A stretch of 64,000 nt of DNA from the NCBI RefSeq assembly GCF_028583425.1, contig NC_072794.1, positions 30,997,232 through 31,061,231 of the forward strand, read 5' to 3'. Below, piece after piece: positions 10,780 through 22,200 of this stretch. The notes beneath the pieces are model-generated. The model made no database searches. It had not been told where the DNA came from and saw only the letters and a program-made list of their open reading frames with translations. How positions within the stretch are numbered: position 1 is the first letter of the stretch; each line of letters begins with the position of its first letter. Position numbers and translations under genes: made by a program. Source of the DNA: Eublepharis macularius. Its lineage: Eukaryota; Chordata; Lepidosauria; Squamata; Eublepharidae.

Positions 10780-12480
10780 AGTATTTTCTTGCTGTTTTTA
10801 AATAATTTGTTACCGCTTTGAGAAGGCCTTTGACCATGAAAAGCAGGATAAACAGTCAGGTAAGTTGAAGTATTATTACTCAAATCAATAGAAGAACAGT
10901 GATGTATGTCAAAAATACAATCTGATCCCATTTGTTTGGAGGAAAACAAATGCTCTGTTGCAGTTTGCCAAGTAAAAGCATGCAAACTATTCTATTATAA
11001 ATAGACACACAGACAAAATAAATGGTTCAGATGCTCTCTAGACATTACTACATTTTCCAGCTACAGAACATAAATTCCCAGTCCCAGTGTTACAGATGGG
11101 CTATTTAATAATTCCTAAACAGTCAGTAAGGCCATGTATGCTTGCAGGGCAACCAAGCAATCCTTCCTAGCTTCCATAGATTTGCTTCAATTCATACTCC
11201 AGTCTGTACAATGGGGCTTACTCCTGGGAAAGTGTTCTTAACACATGTGTAGTACAATCCTGTTGCTCGTTTGTATTTGTAAAGGGTGTTTATAAATATG
11301 AGGAGAACCTGTTGGAAATGGCACATGATTTTCTGGCTGTGTGCACTTAAAATGGTGATGTTACTGACTTTATACATGGAAAAACAAATAATCTTAGTCA
11401 TACATTAAAATACAATAACTTGCCCATTATAAATGTATTATTGTTGTAAAATAATTGTTCATAATAGGACAAAGCAGGTTGTATTAATAAAAACAATATT
11501 AGAAAAGCTAAAATTAAGGGCCATTTCCCTAAGGTGTAAAAATAGCGCAATACTCATGCTTTGCTGCTGGCTTCCTCGTGCGATTTCTGACATTTTGTAA
11601 TGGGTGATGTCAGAATTCACACGAGGAACTGGTAAACCCACATCTAGAATACTACATTCAGTTTGGAGTTGCTCAAATAATTTCAAATAACTATTATCCT
11701 ATCTCAGGGGTTCCAGATGTGCAAAACTATTTCTAACTATATATAAATATAAAAACAAGCACTTTTTTGCTAAATCACATCAGACCATGTACCAAAAAAG
11801 AAACCAAAGTAATTTTAATCCAATTACTGCAACACTGCTAGCTATTCCAAAACTCTGGCAAGCAAGTATCCACTGAAAGATGAACAGTAATTCAATGTCT
11901 GGAAAATTACTAGATGGGAAGCTAAGTAAAGACTTGTTCAAAAGTAAACTAAACAACTAGATTGAAAATGTATACTTAATCATTTTAAGCAATAAAGTCC
12001 AGGGAAGACAAAAGTATCAGGATCTCTGGAGTCAAGAAAGTAAACACTAGCAGGGAAAGGAAATACTTTCCTGAATAGAGAAGGTACCTGTGTCAATAGT
12101 GAAGTTTCACACTGAGTGTAGTGTGAAGACCCACACATACCTGGGTCCCACAGCTGGACTTGAAGGTTTAGAGCTACAGCCTAGGTCTCCAGATAGGTAA
12201 TGAAAATCTCAGGATAAAAGGAAAAGGCTAAGCTACTTTCCCCTTGGTTTGAGAACGTTTTCCACTGACTTCCTCCACACCAGGCACAGACAGGCCTTTC
12301 CCCAACTACCATCATTCAACTGTCACCTTAGGCTCCTCCTCCTCCTTCTAAGCTCCACCCCTTTAGTTCCCAGGCTCTGCCTTTACCTGGCCAAGCACCT
12401 CTCTTTAGTTTCCAAATTATTTCTCCCTCCCCTGCATCTCAGAGTCTGGGGCTTTTCAGGGCAGACCACATATAGTCACA
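10780..12480. other. Intergenic, no recognised feature
   Basis: AT-rich sequence without exon-like, repeat-like or RNA-like signals that could be named. Open frames are short and lack family signatures. Confidence 0.5.
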
Positions 12481-12654
12481 CGTTTTACAGGTGAAGAGAA
12501 CAAATGCCAGCTTTTGAGTTATGCAGAATTCCTCTGACAGAATTTCCAAGGAGCAAAATGCAAAGAAAAGAGCCATGCAGTACTCCCTATTAAGACTTAC
12601 CAAAACAATACAATTTTAATTTACAAAGCAGAAAATGTGCACACACAACAATGT

Positions 12655-12735
12655 AACATTCTTAAGACCAACCAAAACAGCACAACACAACGTGCAAGCT
12701 TTTGAGTTCTCCAGAACATTTTATCAAGCTAGATT
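12655..12735. repeat. Degraded Penelope-type tail fragment (tentative)
   Basis: 'cttaagaccaaccaaaaca' followed by 'gcaagcttttgagttctcc' resembles the 'taagactaaccaa...aagctttcgag' end of the PLEs at 8802 and 12890, but is much more diverged. Confidence 0.35.
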
Positions 12736-12889
12736 TTTTTTAAAGAGGAGAGGGGAAAAAAGCTCTCTCAAGTTTTCATCTTGAGGCTTTTGTCTGCCGG
12801 CCTAGTACACAGGAGGCACAAGGTGGAGCTGGTCTCCACTGGCCTTGTGAGAAGCCCAAATCTTGCACATTTTATTCCCTCCCTTTGGT

Positions 12890-13076
12890 CAAAATAGAAG
12901 AGTCCAGTAGCACCTTTAAGACTAACCAACTTTCGAGAACCACAGTTGCATCTGACGAAGAGAACTGTGGTTCTCGAAAGCTTATGCTACAGTAAAGTTG
13001 GTTAGCCTTAAAGCTGCTACTGGACTCTTTTCTATTTTGCCACTGAAGACTAACACGGCTAACTCCTCTGGATTTA
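12890..13076 (+). mobile_element. Short Penelope-like insertion with inverted arms
   Basis: A 187-bp copy consisting only of 3'-end sequence: a left inverted arm (gagtccagtagcacc, taagactaaccaact), a right arm in + orientation, and a one-sided tail of about 40 nt ending gctaactcctctgga. An 11-bp duplication ctccctttggt flanks it (12879-12889 and 13077-13087). It is the same family as 8802-10296 and sits about 450 bp upstream of VAMP4 exon 1. Confidence 0.85.
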
Positions 13077-13101
13077 CTCCCTTTGGTTGGTCTTCCTAAT
13101 A

Positions 13102-13310
13102 CGGTCGCCAACTCTCAGTTGGAAAAGTCCTGGAGAGTGGAGCCTGGGGAGGGCAGGGTTTTGGGAGGTCAGGGACCTCAGTGGGGTATAATCCCAGAGA
13201 GTACACTTTCCAAAGCAGCTGTGTTCTCTAGGGGAACTGAGCTCTGTCGTCTGGAGATCAGTTGTAATTCCGGGAAATCTCCAGGCCGCACCTGGAGGGT
13301 GGCAACCACC
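13102..13310. mobile_element. MITE with GGGTTGCCA-type termini next to the VAMP4 promoter
   Basis: Reads cggtcgccaactctcag ... ggtggcaacc, with internal phrases 'ggagatcagttgtaattcc' and 'gtggggtataat' shared with 38978-39192 and 52584-52797. It abuts the CpG-rich VAMP4 promoter directly. Confidence 0.65.
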
Positions 13311-14130
13311 CTGCCTAACGAAGTCCCCGCCTCGCCGACTGAAGCCAGCCCCGCCCCTTTCCTGACAATCCTTGTTCATCGCCCCGCCCCCTGCCGCCGA
13401 ACCGACGAGCGCGGAGGGAATCAGTGACGGAAACCGGCAGGGTCCAATTAGACGACTGCCGCGGCGGCGCTTGTTGTCGTCATCGATGTGCTAGGTGCTT
13501 GACTGCCTTCCCTTGTCAGGAACGCCGAGCGATCGATGGAGCTGCAGTTGGTGACGGCGATTCATCCTCGGTGCCCCGGCCATTTCCGTGCCGGCTCTGA
13601 ACGGGAATTAGGTGAGGGGGGCTTTTCTGGGAGACGGAGAAGCGGCGGCGTCTCGGGAGGACGGAGGCCCCAGAATGGGGGAGGGAGGGCGCTCTAGAAG
13701 GGACATGGCGTGAGGGGAGGCTAGGAAGGAGGGGGTGATGCCCCGTGGGGAGGAGGTCGGGAAGGACCGGGGTGCTGGGGGGACGACCGTTGGGGAAAGG
13801 GGGAGCTGTCGGAGGATTCCGGGAAGCCCGTGGCCGTGCTGAAGTAATGCTGAAAGGGCCCCTGGATAAGGGAGGAAGGGGTTAGAGTGGGAAGGCATCT
13901 CGGGTTAGGCTGGGGGGCGGGAGGGTCTCTTGGGCCTAGTCCTGCTCCATTAGGCGAGATAGGCAGGGAAAAGAGGCCGCCTACAAAAGCTTTATGTGGG
14001 CTTTCTTTTAACAGCACCTCGATCCTGATCGGAGCAAGAGGGGGTCTTCTCGACGGAGGAGCTGGGAGTGGGGGTGATGGGGTAACGCCCTGTGGGGCTG
14101 AGGGGAGGGAGAAGGGTTGCTGAAAGGAGG
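13311..14130 (+). promoter_or_regulatory. VAMP4: CpG-rich promoter region of VAMP4
   Basis: The only strongly CpG- and GC-rich stretch of the window. Upstream of exon 1 it holds GC boxes (gccccgccc near 13351 and 13381), a TGACG element near 13425 and a CCAAT box at 13444-13448. There is no TATA box, as expected for a housekeeping-type CpG-island promoter. The downstream half overlaps exon 1 and the start of intron 1. The transcription start is not determined. Confidence 0.75.
13450..13611 (+). other. VAMP4: VAMP4 non-coding exon 1 (5' end approximate)
   Basis: Inferred from the CpG-rich core followed by a consensus donor G|GTGAGG at 13611/13612. The next exon with an acceptor (16157/16158) carries the start codon, so exon 1 would be 5' UTR. 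The 5' boundary is a guess placed just after the CCAAT box. It holds an upstream ATG at 13536 (separate entry). Confidence 0.55.
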
Positions 14131-14393
14131 GGTGAGAAGAAAGGGAAGGAAGTCTAGGCTTGGGAGGAGGGGTGAAAGGAAAGCAGAGGACGGGGTCCCT
14201 GGGGAGGACTATAGAGAGGAGGGGGTTTGTTAGGGGAAATGGGTGTCTTAAGGAGAAGTTGGGGTGTTTTTTTTGAAGCTTTGTGGTAGGCTAAGAAGGA
14301 AAAGCTGAATGTGATGTGAGGGAAGATTTATGTGGCTGAGGTAGATTCCCAGTTTCTTATTTGCTTTTTAAGAAAGAGTCTAACAGCGCAATC

Positions 14394-14436
14394 CTAAACA
14401 GAGTTACTCTGGTCTAAGCCCATTGATTTCAATGGG
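14394..14436. repeat. Palindromic MITE-like repeat, half copy
   Basis: Left half of the palindrome family: cagcgcaatcctaaacag, then agcccattgatttcaatggg. It stops after the central mini-palindrome. VAMP4 intron 1. Confidence 0.6.
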
Positions 14437-14997
14437 ACAGAAAAAAAGGTTTATGGGTAACCCTGGGAATTGTACATGGGTTTTGGCCTGAGGCTTATGA
14501 TCTTAAAAGCGAGATGTGCTCACCATTTGAGATTTCAGGAAGATTAATCTGTTTCGACAACATGCGGGTGTCTTTGCTCTTCTGCCTGGGAGAATGCTGG
14601 GGTTGTTCCCAAATAACAATTAAGCCAGTAAAATTGCATTTTATCTATTGAAAATAGAAGGCCAGAAGTTGCCAAGAGGCTGAGTATGAAGCTACAAGCT
14701 GAACTCTAAATTTGATCTCGGGTCACTGTGCCAATGTAGGTCAGTAGCGAATGTAGTGATTAACATTCAGCGGGCATTTAAAATAACCAACCTCTATAGT
14801 ACAGCAAAAGATCCCTCTGTAAGTTACCAGTCTTTCTGGAATTATTTTCAGCATTGTCATGAACAAAATACAGTAGGTGCAGTTATCTAAAGTTCTTTGG
14901 CAGCAATAGGGTTGCACTGAAACAGTTCTTGATTTTTCTGGCTATAAAAACAGATTTTGAATTTTCCTCTTGTCTTTCTTTTGGAAATAAGTGCCAA

Positions 14998-15315
14998 CAT
15001 GCTGTAGTGGTTGGAATGTTGGACTAGGATCTGGGAGACCCAGATTTAAATCCACATTGCCATGGAAGCCTGCTGGCTAATCCTGAGACAGCCACTCTTT
15101 CTGGGCCTAACATGACGTATAGTACTGTCCTAAGCAGACTTTCTCCAGTCTATGCCCATTGATTTCAATGGGCATAGACTGGAGTAACTCTTCATAGGGT
15201 TGCACTGTTAGGCTTGTTGTGAGGATAAAAATAGAGGAGGAGAGAATGCTGATGCAAGCCATTTTGGATCTCCATTGGGGAGAAAAGTGGGGTCTAAATA
15301 TCTAAATAAATAAAT
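14998..15315 (+). repeat. tRNA-derived SINE carrying a nested palindromic repeat
   Basis: Head 'gctgtagtggttggaatgttgg' with B-box-like 'cagatttaaatcc', and tail 'gcaagccattttggatctcc...aaataaataaa'. The body is interrupted at 15121-15207 by a palindromic MITE-like repeat. VAMP4 intron 1. Confidence 0.75.
15121..15207. repeat. Palindromic MITE-like repeat nested in a SINE
   Basis: Contains a perfect hairpin at 15143-15184: two 20-base arms (ctccagtctatgcccattga and its complement) separated by only two bases. The outer ends are gtactgtcctaagcag and catagggttgcactgt. Confidence 0.75.
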
Positions 15316-15391
15316 TCCACTGTTCAAAAGGAAATACTGCTCCTTATGTGGGGGAGGAGAAGTTACTTAAAATCCTTCTCTCTCCCATCTA

Positions 15392-15680
15392 GGGTTGCCA
15401 GGTCCCTATACCTTCCCAGCACGGTACTCACTGGGATGATCACCTCACATGCGTGTTCTCGGCACCGACATGACATTGTTCCCAGAAGTGATGTCATTGT
15501 GTCGGCCATGGGGGTGCTTCACAAAACTGGCCCCAAGCAAAGCATGGGAGCACTCCTGCAGCCGGTGTGATAACACCACTTCTGGAAGTGACACCGTTGT
15601 GTCTACTGGGAGCTCGTGTGCTGCACTTGTGCTTGGGGTGCTTGCCAATGGTGGGTGATCGCTGGGTGGCTTGAAACCTT
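15392..15680. repeat. MITE-like repeat with GGGTTGCCAGG start
   Basis: Starts at TA-gggttgccagg and contains paired 'cagaagtgatgtcattgtg' / 'ctggaagtgacaccgttgtg' segments. A related copy begins at 57534. The right end is not clear. Confidence 0.4.
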
Positions 15681-15681
15681 C

Positions 15682-15760
15682 CATCAGTTGCCAGTGACTG
15701 GTTGCCAGTCAGTTGCCAGTGGTTGCCAGTCAGTTGCCAGTGACTATACGACTATACAGT
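15682..15760. repeat. Local tandem repeat (cagttgccagtg units)
   Basis: The phrase gttgccagt occurs five times in about 60 bases with spacers 'cagttgccagtgactg', followed by a small 'tatacgactatacagtcgtata' palindrome. Looks like local replication slippage. Confidence 0.7.
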
Positions 15761-16217
15761 CGTATAGTACTGTCTGATAACAAAGATGGATTTTTAAAAA
15801 TCACTTTGGCTTTTTAAAGCTCTGTCTGCCTGTACCAAGGTTTTTTGAACACCTAGGGAGTATTTTGTTTGTTTAAAACCATGGTAATACTCTGGGTAGA
15901 AGAGGGATATGTTTTAAAAGTGCCATTAAGATGTTATTTTGAATGTTGCTTGTGACGTTAGACTGAATATAGAATGATATAAGGAGGGATATTGCTGCTG
16001 TTTAAAAAGAGCATCAGAAATGCTTGTGTATTTACATGGTACCAAGACCAACTGCTAGTGTGCAACCAGTCTTGGGCTGTTAAGTTTTTACACTGTGACT
16101 GTAAACCAGCTAAATTGGTGTTTTTTTTTAAGCAGTATTTTCCATCTTTTCTCCTAGGCATTATCTTCTCCCTCCTTCTTCTCATTGGGCAAACAAAAGC
16201 AACACCTGTGTGAAAAT

Positions 16218-19200
16218 ATGCCTCCAAAATTCAAGCGCCACCTCAATGATGATGATGTTACTGGGTCAGTGAAAAGTGAGAGGGTGAGTGCCTAAACCTT
16301 TGTTTGCCTGGTTTAAGCATGTTGGCTTGTGCAGCCAGAGGACATTTTGCTTTAAGGTGCAAGTGATGACTTGGGAGTATATATGTTGGTAAAGCTGTTC
16401 AGGTCTTTGCATAGTAGTCCCATATAAATTGCTTTGAGCTTCCCAAGAAATGAACAGGATGTATGTGAAGCTTAACTGATGGATGCCTGTGCACTTGAAA
16501 GCCTGAAATGAGGATGTATGGCTTGGGAAAACGTAAGCATTTCTGGATCTTCTGTTCATTCTCGTGTCTCAGCATCTATTGTTCAGTAACATTTGGTTGT
16601 TCTGTAGGTGTACAAAGTACTTCCTGTTTGTTATTTCCAAACACCTTTGGAAGCAGAATAGAATTCTGTATTATATAAAGATTATTCACAAGCAGTGTGA
16701 TGGGACAAGATACACACTTGGCCTTCTGCTTTTAGGTAATCTAGAAGAATGAGACTGCTGGAGGAAGAGGGATGGAAGAGGTGGTCACAGTCACAAAATG
16801 CCACTAATGATTTTTCTCAGGTGGAAAGGAATTCACAGAACTGTCAGGACTGTATTTTCTAGCTCTTAATTATTCTCTCTCCCCCACCCCCCATACCTAT
16901 TCCAGCCAGAGAAACTGGCGCAGTGGTTTTCTAACATGCTCTCTCTGTAGGGAAGAGCACTGTAAGGGCTAAGAAGTTTGGAGGGGGTGGTGTCATTTGT
17001 TCAGATGTGTCTATTGTTTTGGCCCAGGTAAGTGGCTGACTGCACTGCTGGCCTTTGTCTAGGAATCCATTATCCGTACCTTAAATTTGAAATCAGCCAA
17101 AGGCTACGTGGTTTTTAAAACCCTACACAAAAAAGGTGTAATTCCTGGAAATTTAAAGGGGCTGTTAGCATTGCATAGCCTGCATGGTTAAAGGGAGAGA
17201 AATCTTTCCATGCATGGTTTGAATGGCTTAAACTACAGGGGAACAGAGATAATCCTCTCAGTACTGGTTAGAACACACACATGAAACTGCCGTCATACTG
17301 AGTGAGTCCATTGGTCCATCAGGGCCAGTATTGTCTCTGGAAGTAGCTCTCTTGGGTCTCAGATATGTCTTCACTATTTACTGCTTGATCCTTTTAAATC
17401 AAAATACTAGGAATTGAACCTGAGACTTTCTGCATGCCAAGTATATTCTCTATCACTGAGCCATGACCCCAAGCTGTAGAGGCTAAAAATTAAATCAGTT
17501 TTAGATTTTTGCTGGATCTTGTATAGAAAGTCTCACAGAGTAGGGGATGATGCCCGGACTTTGTGTCCCTCCTAAATCCCGTTCAAGAAACAGCCTTAGT
17601 TATGGAACTTCCTTAATCCTCAAACTAAGAATGCCTGAAATTGGAACTTCTAAGTTTCTTGATATTTTAAAATGTAATTTTAGATGCTTTTCATTAAAAG
17701 GAAGATGGGCTGATGCGCAGACTTCTCAGTTCAGGTTTAATTTTTCATTCTGAAAGCTTTTCTAGCACTGCCTTTTGTCAAAACTTGTCTTCATTAATCT
17801 AAAATTACCAGAGTGAGATCTTTGTAAGTGAGATCTTGGATACTGGATGGGCAAGGACAATTGAAATGTGGCATATGCATGTTTGTAGCCAACCTATCCT
17901 GTCCTTAATGCTTAATGCAGGGAAACAGATCTTCTCCGGTTCATCTTCATAAGAGGCCTCATTATTTTTACAGATGAAGAATTGAGGGGAGTCTTGCCCA
18001 AGGAAATGGACTTGTGTATAAAATGTACTTTAGTTATAGATCTCCCAATTTCAAGTCCAGCACTTGTTCTACTAGACATTGCTGTTCCAAACTGAAAAAA
18101 TCTAAATAGGTTTAACTGTGTTGTCACATGTTGTGATACCATGCTGTATTCAACATGAGAAGCAGAGAGGTCTCTAAGCTCTGCATGCCACAAAAGAAAA
18201 AGGAAGGAATTAATTGAACTGGAATAGAAGGAAGAAAATTTAAAGGGTATTACCCCTGAGAAATTTTGGCAGCAGTCTTGTTCTCCATACTGGACAGCTT
18301 GGTACTGCAGTTGCATTTTAAATTTTCTTAAGAAATCCATAAATCAGTTCTGAAGAAAGGTGGAGAAAACACTGGCACGCAAGTGGCTATCGGCAACATA
18401 ATCTGGATCCCCCATTAAAACTGATAGAATAAATAATGGCACTTCTTGATTAAAAGGCTACTGTGGAAGCCTCTATAGAAAGACATTAAGAAGTGGATAA
18501 CAAAATATTAACACCAGCCCTGGAATGTGTCCATGTACTTTTGCATTCTCCATGCTTTTGAGCCATGTTCATATTAATTTAAAACAGGTTCCGAAGTTAT
18601 GCTGATTCCCCTCCCCCACTGCCCCATTTTGGTAGGGCAGTTCTAAGGACATAATCTTCTGAGTCAGGGAGGATCATTTCAAAGAAAACTGTGCTTGCAA
18701 GCTTGTTTCTGTTCCTACCTCCAGCTCAATCCTTGTATTTCTTTATGGAGGAGAAGAGATTCTGGCCCTTTTCTCTTCTGGGTTGTGCAATGTAGGTGCT
18801 ATGGATTGGGGCAGGGGAGGAGTTTCCTTCATCCCTCTGATCTATTGTTTCTCTAGTAGTGCCACTACCACCACACTTTACCCATCACCAGCTATTGGGG
18901 AAGTTGATGAGTCTCTGAGCATGTACAAAGTTCTGGTATGTGACCAGACGTAGGCACATAGGTGAGGATTAACACAATTTTCTAACCAAGAATGGTCTTT
19001 ATTAAACTACAGTAGGCTACAGAATGTAAAAGAGTACACAGGTTAGGGAAAATAGATCTTGCCCAAAGTTTGCATCTACAAAAGGAAGTAAAAGAATTTG
19101 CTTAAGTGTTACTATGGAGTACTGTATTCATCTCCTGCTTGAGATGGTTGTCAGATTACTAGGAAGCAAGCCCAGCATCTCAGACACTCTGTGTTTCAAA

Positions 19201-22200
19201 TCCCAGGAACTCACCTGAGCAGCACAGCTAAATGGCTGCACGGTCTTTTTGTACCCTCTCTTCCCAAGGGGTGGGGGGAAGCGTTCCCTCCCCTAAAACC
19301 AGTTTCTGACGTAGCCAGCAGTGGCTGGGTGGCTCTCATGTCACATAGGCCTCGTCTCACAGGTCTCTTGTTTTTATGATGGCATCAAAAGCCTAGGGCA
19401 ACACACAATTATTTATACCCAGTTGTCAGTTTCCCCAAACATCAGGAGAGGTGTCAAGTGGAGCAAATGGCACCTCAGTTGCCCTGCTCTTCCTGACTCT
19501 CCAGCTAAATCCGAGCTTGATTATGAAAAGGTAAATCAGAGGCATGTTTGATATTAAAAGGCCTGACCACATTAGTAGGTGCTTGTGTGTGTGGTCTTTT
19601 TCATGTAGTGTGGCCCAAGGGTGGTTGGCTATCCTACTAGACAAAACATTTTCTGTCTCTTGTCTTGGGGTGGATTTATGCATGCAACAGTGAGAAGGAA
19701 ATGTTGTCATAAGGTGACATTGATTCGTAGTTTGTGATATATGGACCTTCTGTATTTGCAGAGAAACCTGTTGGAGGAAGATTCAGATGAAGAGGAGGAT
19801 TTCTTCTTGTAAGTATGTCTAAAACTGGAGCAGGGGCTAAGTCATTCAGTGGGGTGGGCAGCTGTTGAGAGATCCAGTAGTCCCTGGTACCGAGTCCTAG
19901 ATCTCCTATTCAGCTTGTCCACTTAATATAGCACAGCATCAGGGATTTATCTCCAAAACTCAGTGGAATTTGGATACAGTTCACTGCCAGCAACAGGAAC
20001 TACGAACCTTTAAATGAAAATTGAGGAATCTGAGGCAGCAGAAAGATGGAACACATGTTGTTCCCGCTGGCCCGCTTTGTGCTGTCACTACCTTGAACGG
20101 AGTTTTCAGAATCCAAGTATCTGTCTGCTGTACAGTTTGCCACTCATACAGATAAGTGCTTCTATGCTTCTATCTTTAATGTAATGGTGAGTCCTATTTC
20201 CTGTCTCATCTCTTTGCAGGAGAGGGCCGTCTGGTCCAAGGTTTGGACCCAAGAACGAAAAGATCAGGCAGTAAGTATCTCGAGCGTTTTGAATTGAATC
20301 TGTTGTCATATTCACAGTTTGGATAAAACCATCTCAGACTTTCAGTATAGATCTTCACAGCATCGGTGTGGAATCTAATAATGTATGGTTTCCAAGGCTT
20401 GAAAGAGCTGATCCTATTTTCAACAAAATGAGCACTGTACCGTAGAAGAGCCAGAGAGTGTTTTTAATGCCTTGGATCGTGTGATCTGTCAACAGAAGAT
20501 TTTGATAGTTGCCAATGTTGCTGGCTGTCCCCTGTCCCCATCAGCCTTTTCCAGTAGCAGGAGAAATCCACTGATGCATAAGGGGCGATCTACTGATGGA
20601 AAAGATAGGAAGAAGCCATTTTGTCCCCTTTTCCAGTGCAGCCTCCTGACCCATTACTCCACACAGATCCTATGGGAATAAACTTTCCTGGAGTTGAGAA
20701 AGAAGAGGAGGTGAAAGCTAGAAAGATCAGGAATCCCTGTGTGTTCCTCGCAGGGGTCTTTTTTGCATCTATGCCAGTATTCAAGAGAGCTGTTGCTATT
20801 ATGTGCTAAATACTCCTTTCACCAGTTCTTATGCATAAGATCTTGGTCTGCCACACATTCATAGGACCCTTTTGAGTAGCAGTAATAGGTTCAAAGAAGC
20901 TGAACAAATTGGAAGCAATTAAAATTTAGCCAGTAATTACCTGCTGTACCAAAGCCATAGGGAAGAAGTCAAAACAACTCTGTCTTCTCCAGGAATAATT
21001 GCTGCTAATAGGTTTAAGGTCTAGTGCTTGATGAGATCCTTAGCAACAAGTTCCTTCTCAGAGGAAGGAAAGACACCTCCTCCCCATTCCCACAGACCTG
21101 TTCAGTTTGGTGGCTTAAAACCAGTGGTGGTTTGGCTGACTCTCCCGCATAGTACAGAGCTACGGGCCCTGAAGAAACAGAACCCCCTTCTTGGATGTGC
21201 AGCCTTTTTGGACTAGACTTTTGAAGACACTTCCTCTTCTGTTGTGGAATTTGAAGTGTCCGTGTACTGAAATTATTTGGTTGGATCCCAACATAATTCC
21301 TGCTAGTGGAAGATACTTTTCTACCTCCCCTATTCTGCAGCAACACACTAATTTCTACTAAATGCATTTCTTGGTGCATCAGAGACCCTCAGGAATACCA
21401 TGAGGGACAGACTGGAGATCAGCAGTTTCTGATATTGGAAAGAGAAAGTGTGGTATAGTGGTTAGAGTGTTAAACCAAGATCTGGGAGACAATATTCACA
21501 TCTCCACTCTGCCATGGCAGCTAGCTGGGTGACCTTGGGCCGGTCACGCACTCTCAGCCTAACCTTCCTCACAGGGTTGTAGTAAGGATAATATGGAGGA
21601 AAGGAGGACAACATAAGCTGCTTTGGGTCCCTATTCTGGAGAAAGGCAGGGTATAAATAATGTAAATAAATAAACTATTGTCAGGGTCCAACCCAGTGGT
21701 TTGTTGTTCATATGCTATTGTGCATGGAGGGTTGGGTCAAAGCACGGTTCTGCCACATTTCAGTCTTTGTGGAATATCCTCTATTCAAAAGCAATGTTAA
21801 GATTAGAATTGGATGGATGGGGGCAGGATTTCTTCCTGCAGGGAGAGTAGTTGGCCTGCTCTTCTTCTTCCTTCTTGCTTTTGAAGGCTTGAATGATACA
21901 TGCTCTTGCACAGAAAACATTCAGCCTGCAGAGAAGGGACTGGGGTAAGAAAAGAATTGGACTAGAGTCAAAGCTTCGAGACGCTCCATTCAATTTCATC
22001 TCAGTGGTATAGCCAGCTAAACTCCCAAGGCAAAGTTTTGAAAATGGTGTGTTGTTTGCTTGATTGTACAAAATAGACAGATGCTTATTTTCAGCTATTT
22101 TGTGCAAATCCTGGTTTTTTTCCCCAGGCTAAGCACTAATGTTAAGGCCACAAGTTGGTGTTTGGGTTTGTGTTCCTTGTCTAAAGTACTTTCTGCAGCT

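Larger units (their letters stand above)
13536..16213 (+). promoter_or_regulatory. Upstream ORF spanning VAMP4 exons 1-2 (43 codons)
   Basis: If exon 1 ends at 13611 and exon 2 starts at 16158, the ATG at 13536-13538 opens a frame of 25 codons plus one base in exon 1. It continues for 17 further codons in exon 2 and stops at TGA 16211-16213. The VAMP4 ATG follows at 16218, four bases later. Such a uORF could lower VAMP4 translation or require reinitiation (inference). The splice choice and transcription start are not proven. Confidence 0.5.

Noticed and set aside
13608-14123. Overlapping open frames in the CpG island
   Set aside because: GC-rich DNA has few stops. The translations are Pro/Gly/Ser-rich and match no protein, so they are promoter and intron sequence.
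17280-17470. Possible tRNA-Ala gene
   Set aside because: The tRNA-like head is degraded and fused to a SINE body found elsewhere in the window, so it is a retroposon and not a functional tRNA gene.
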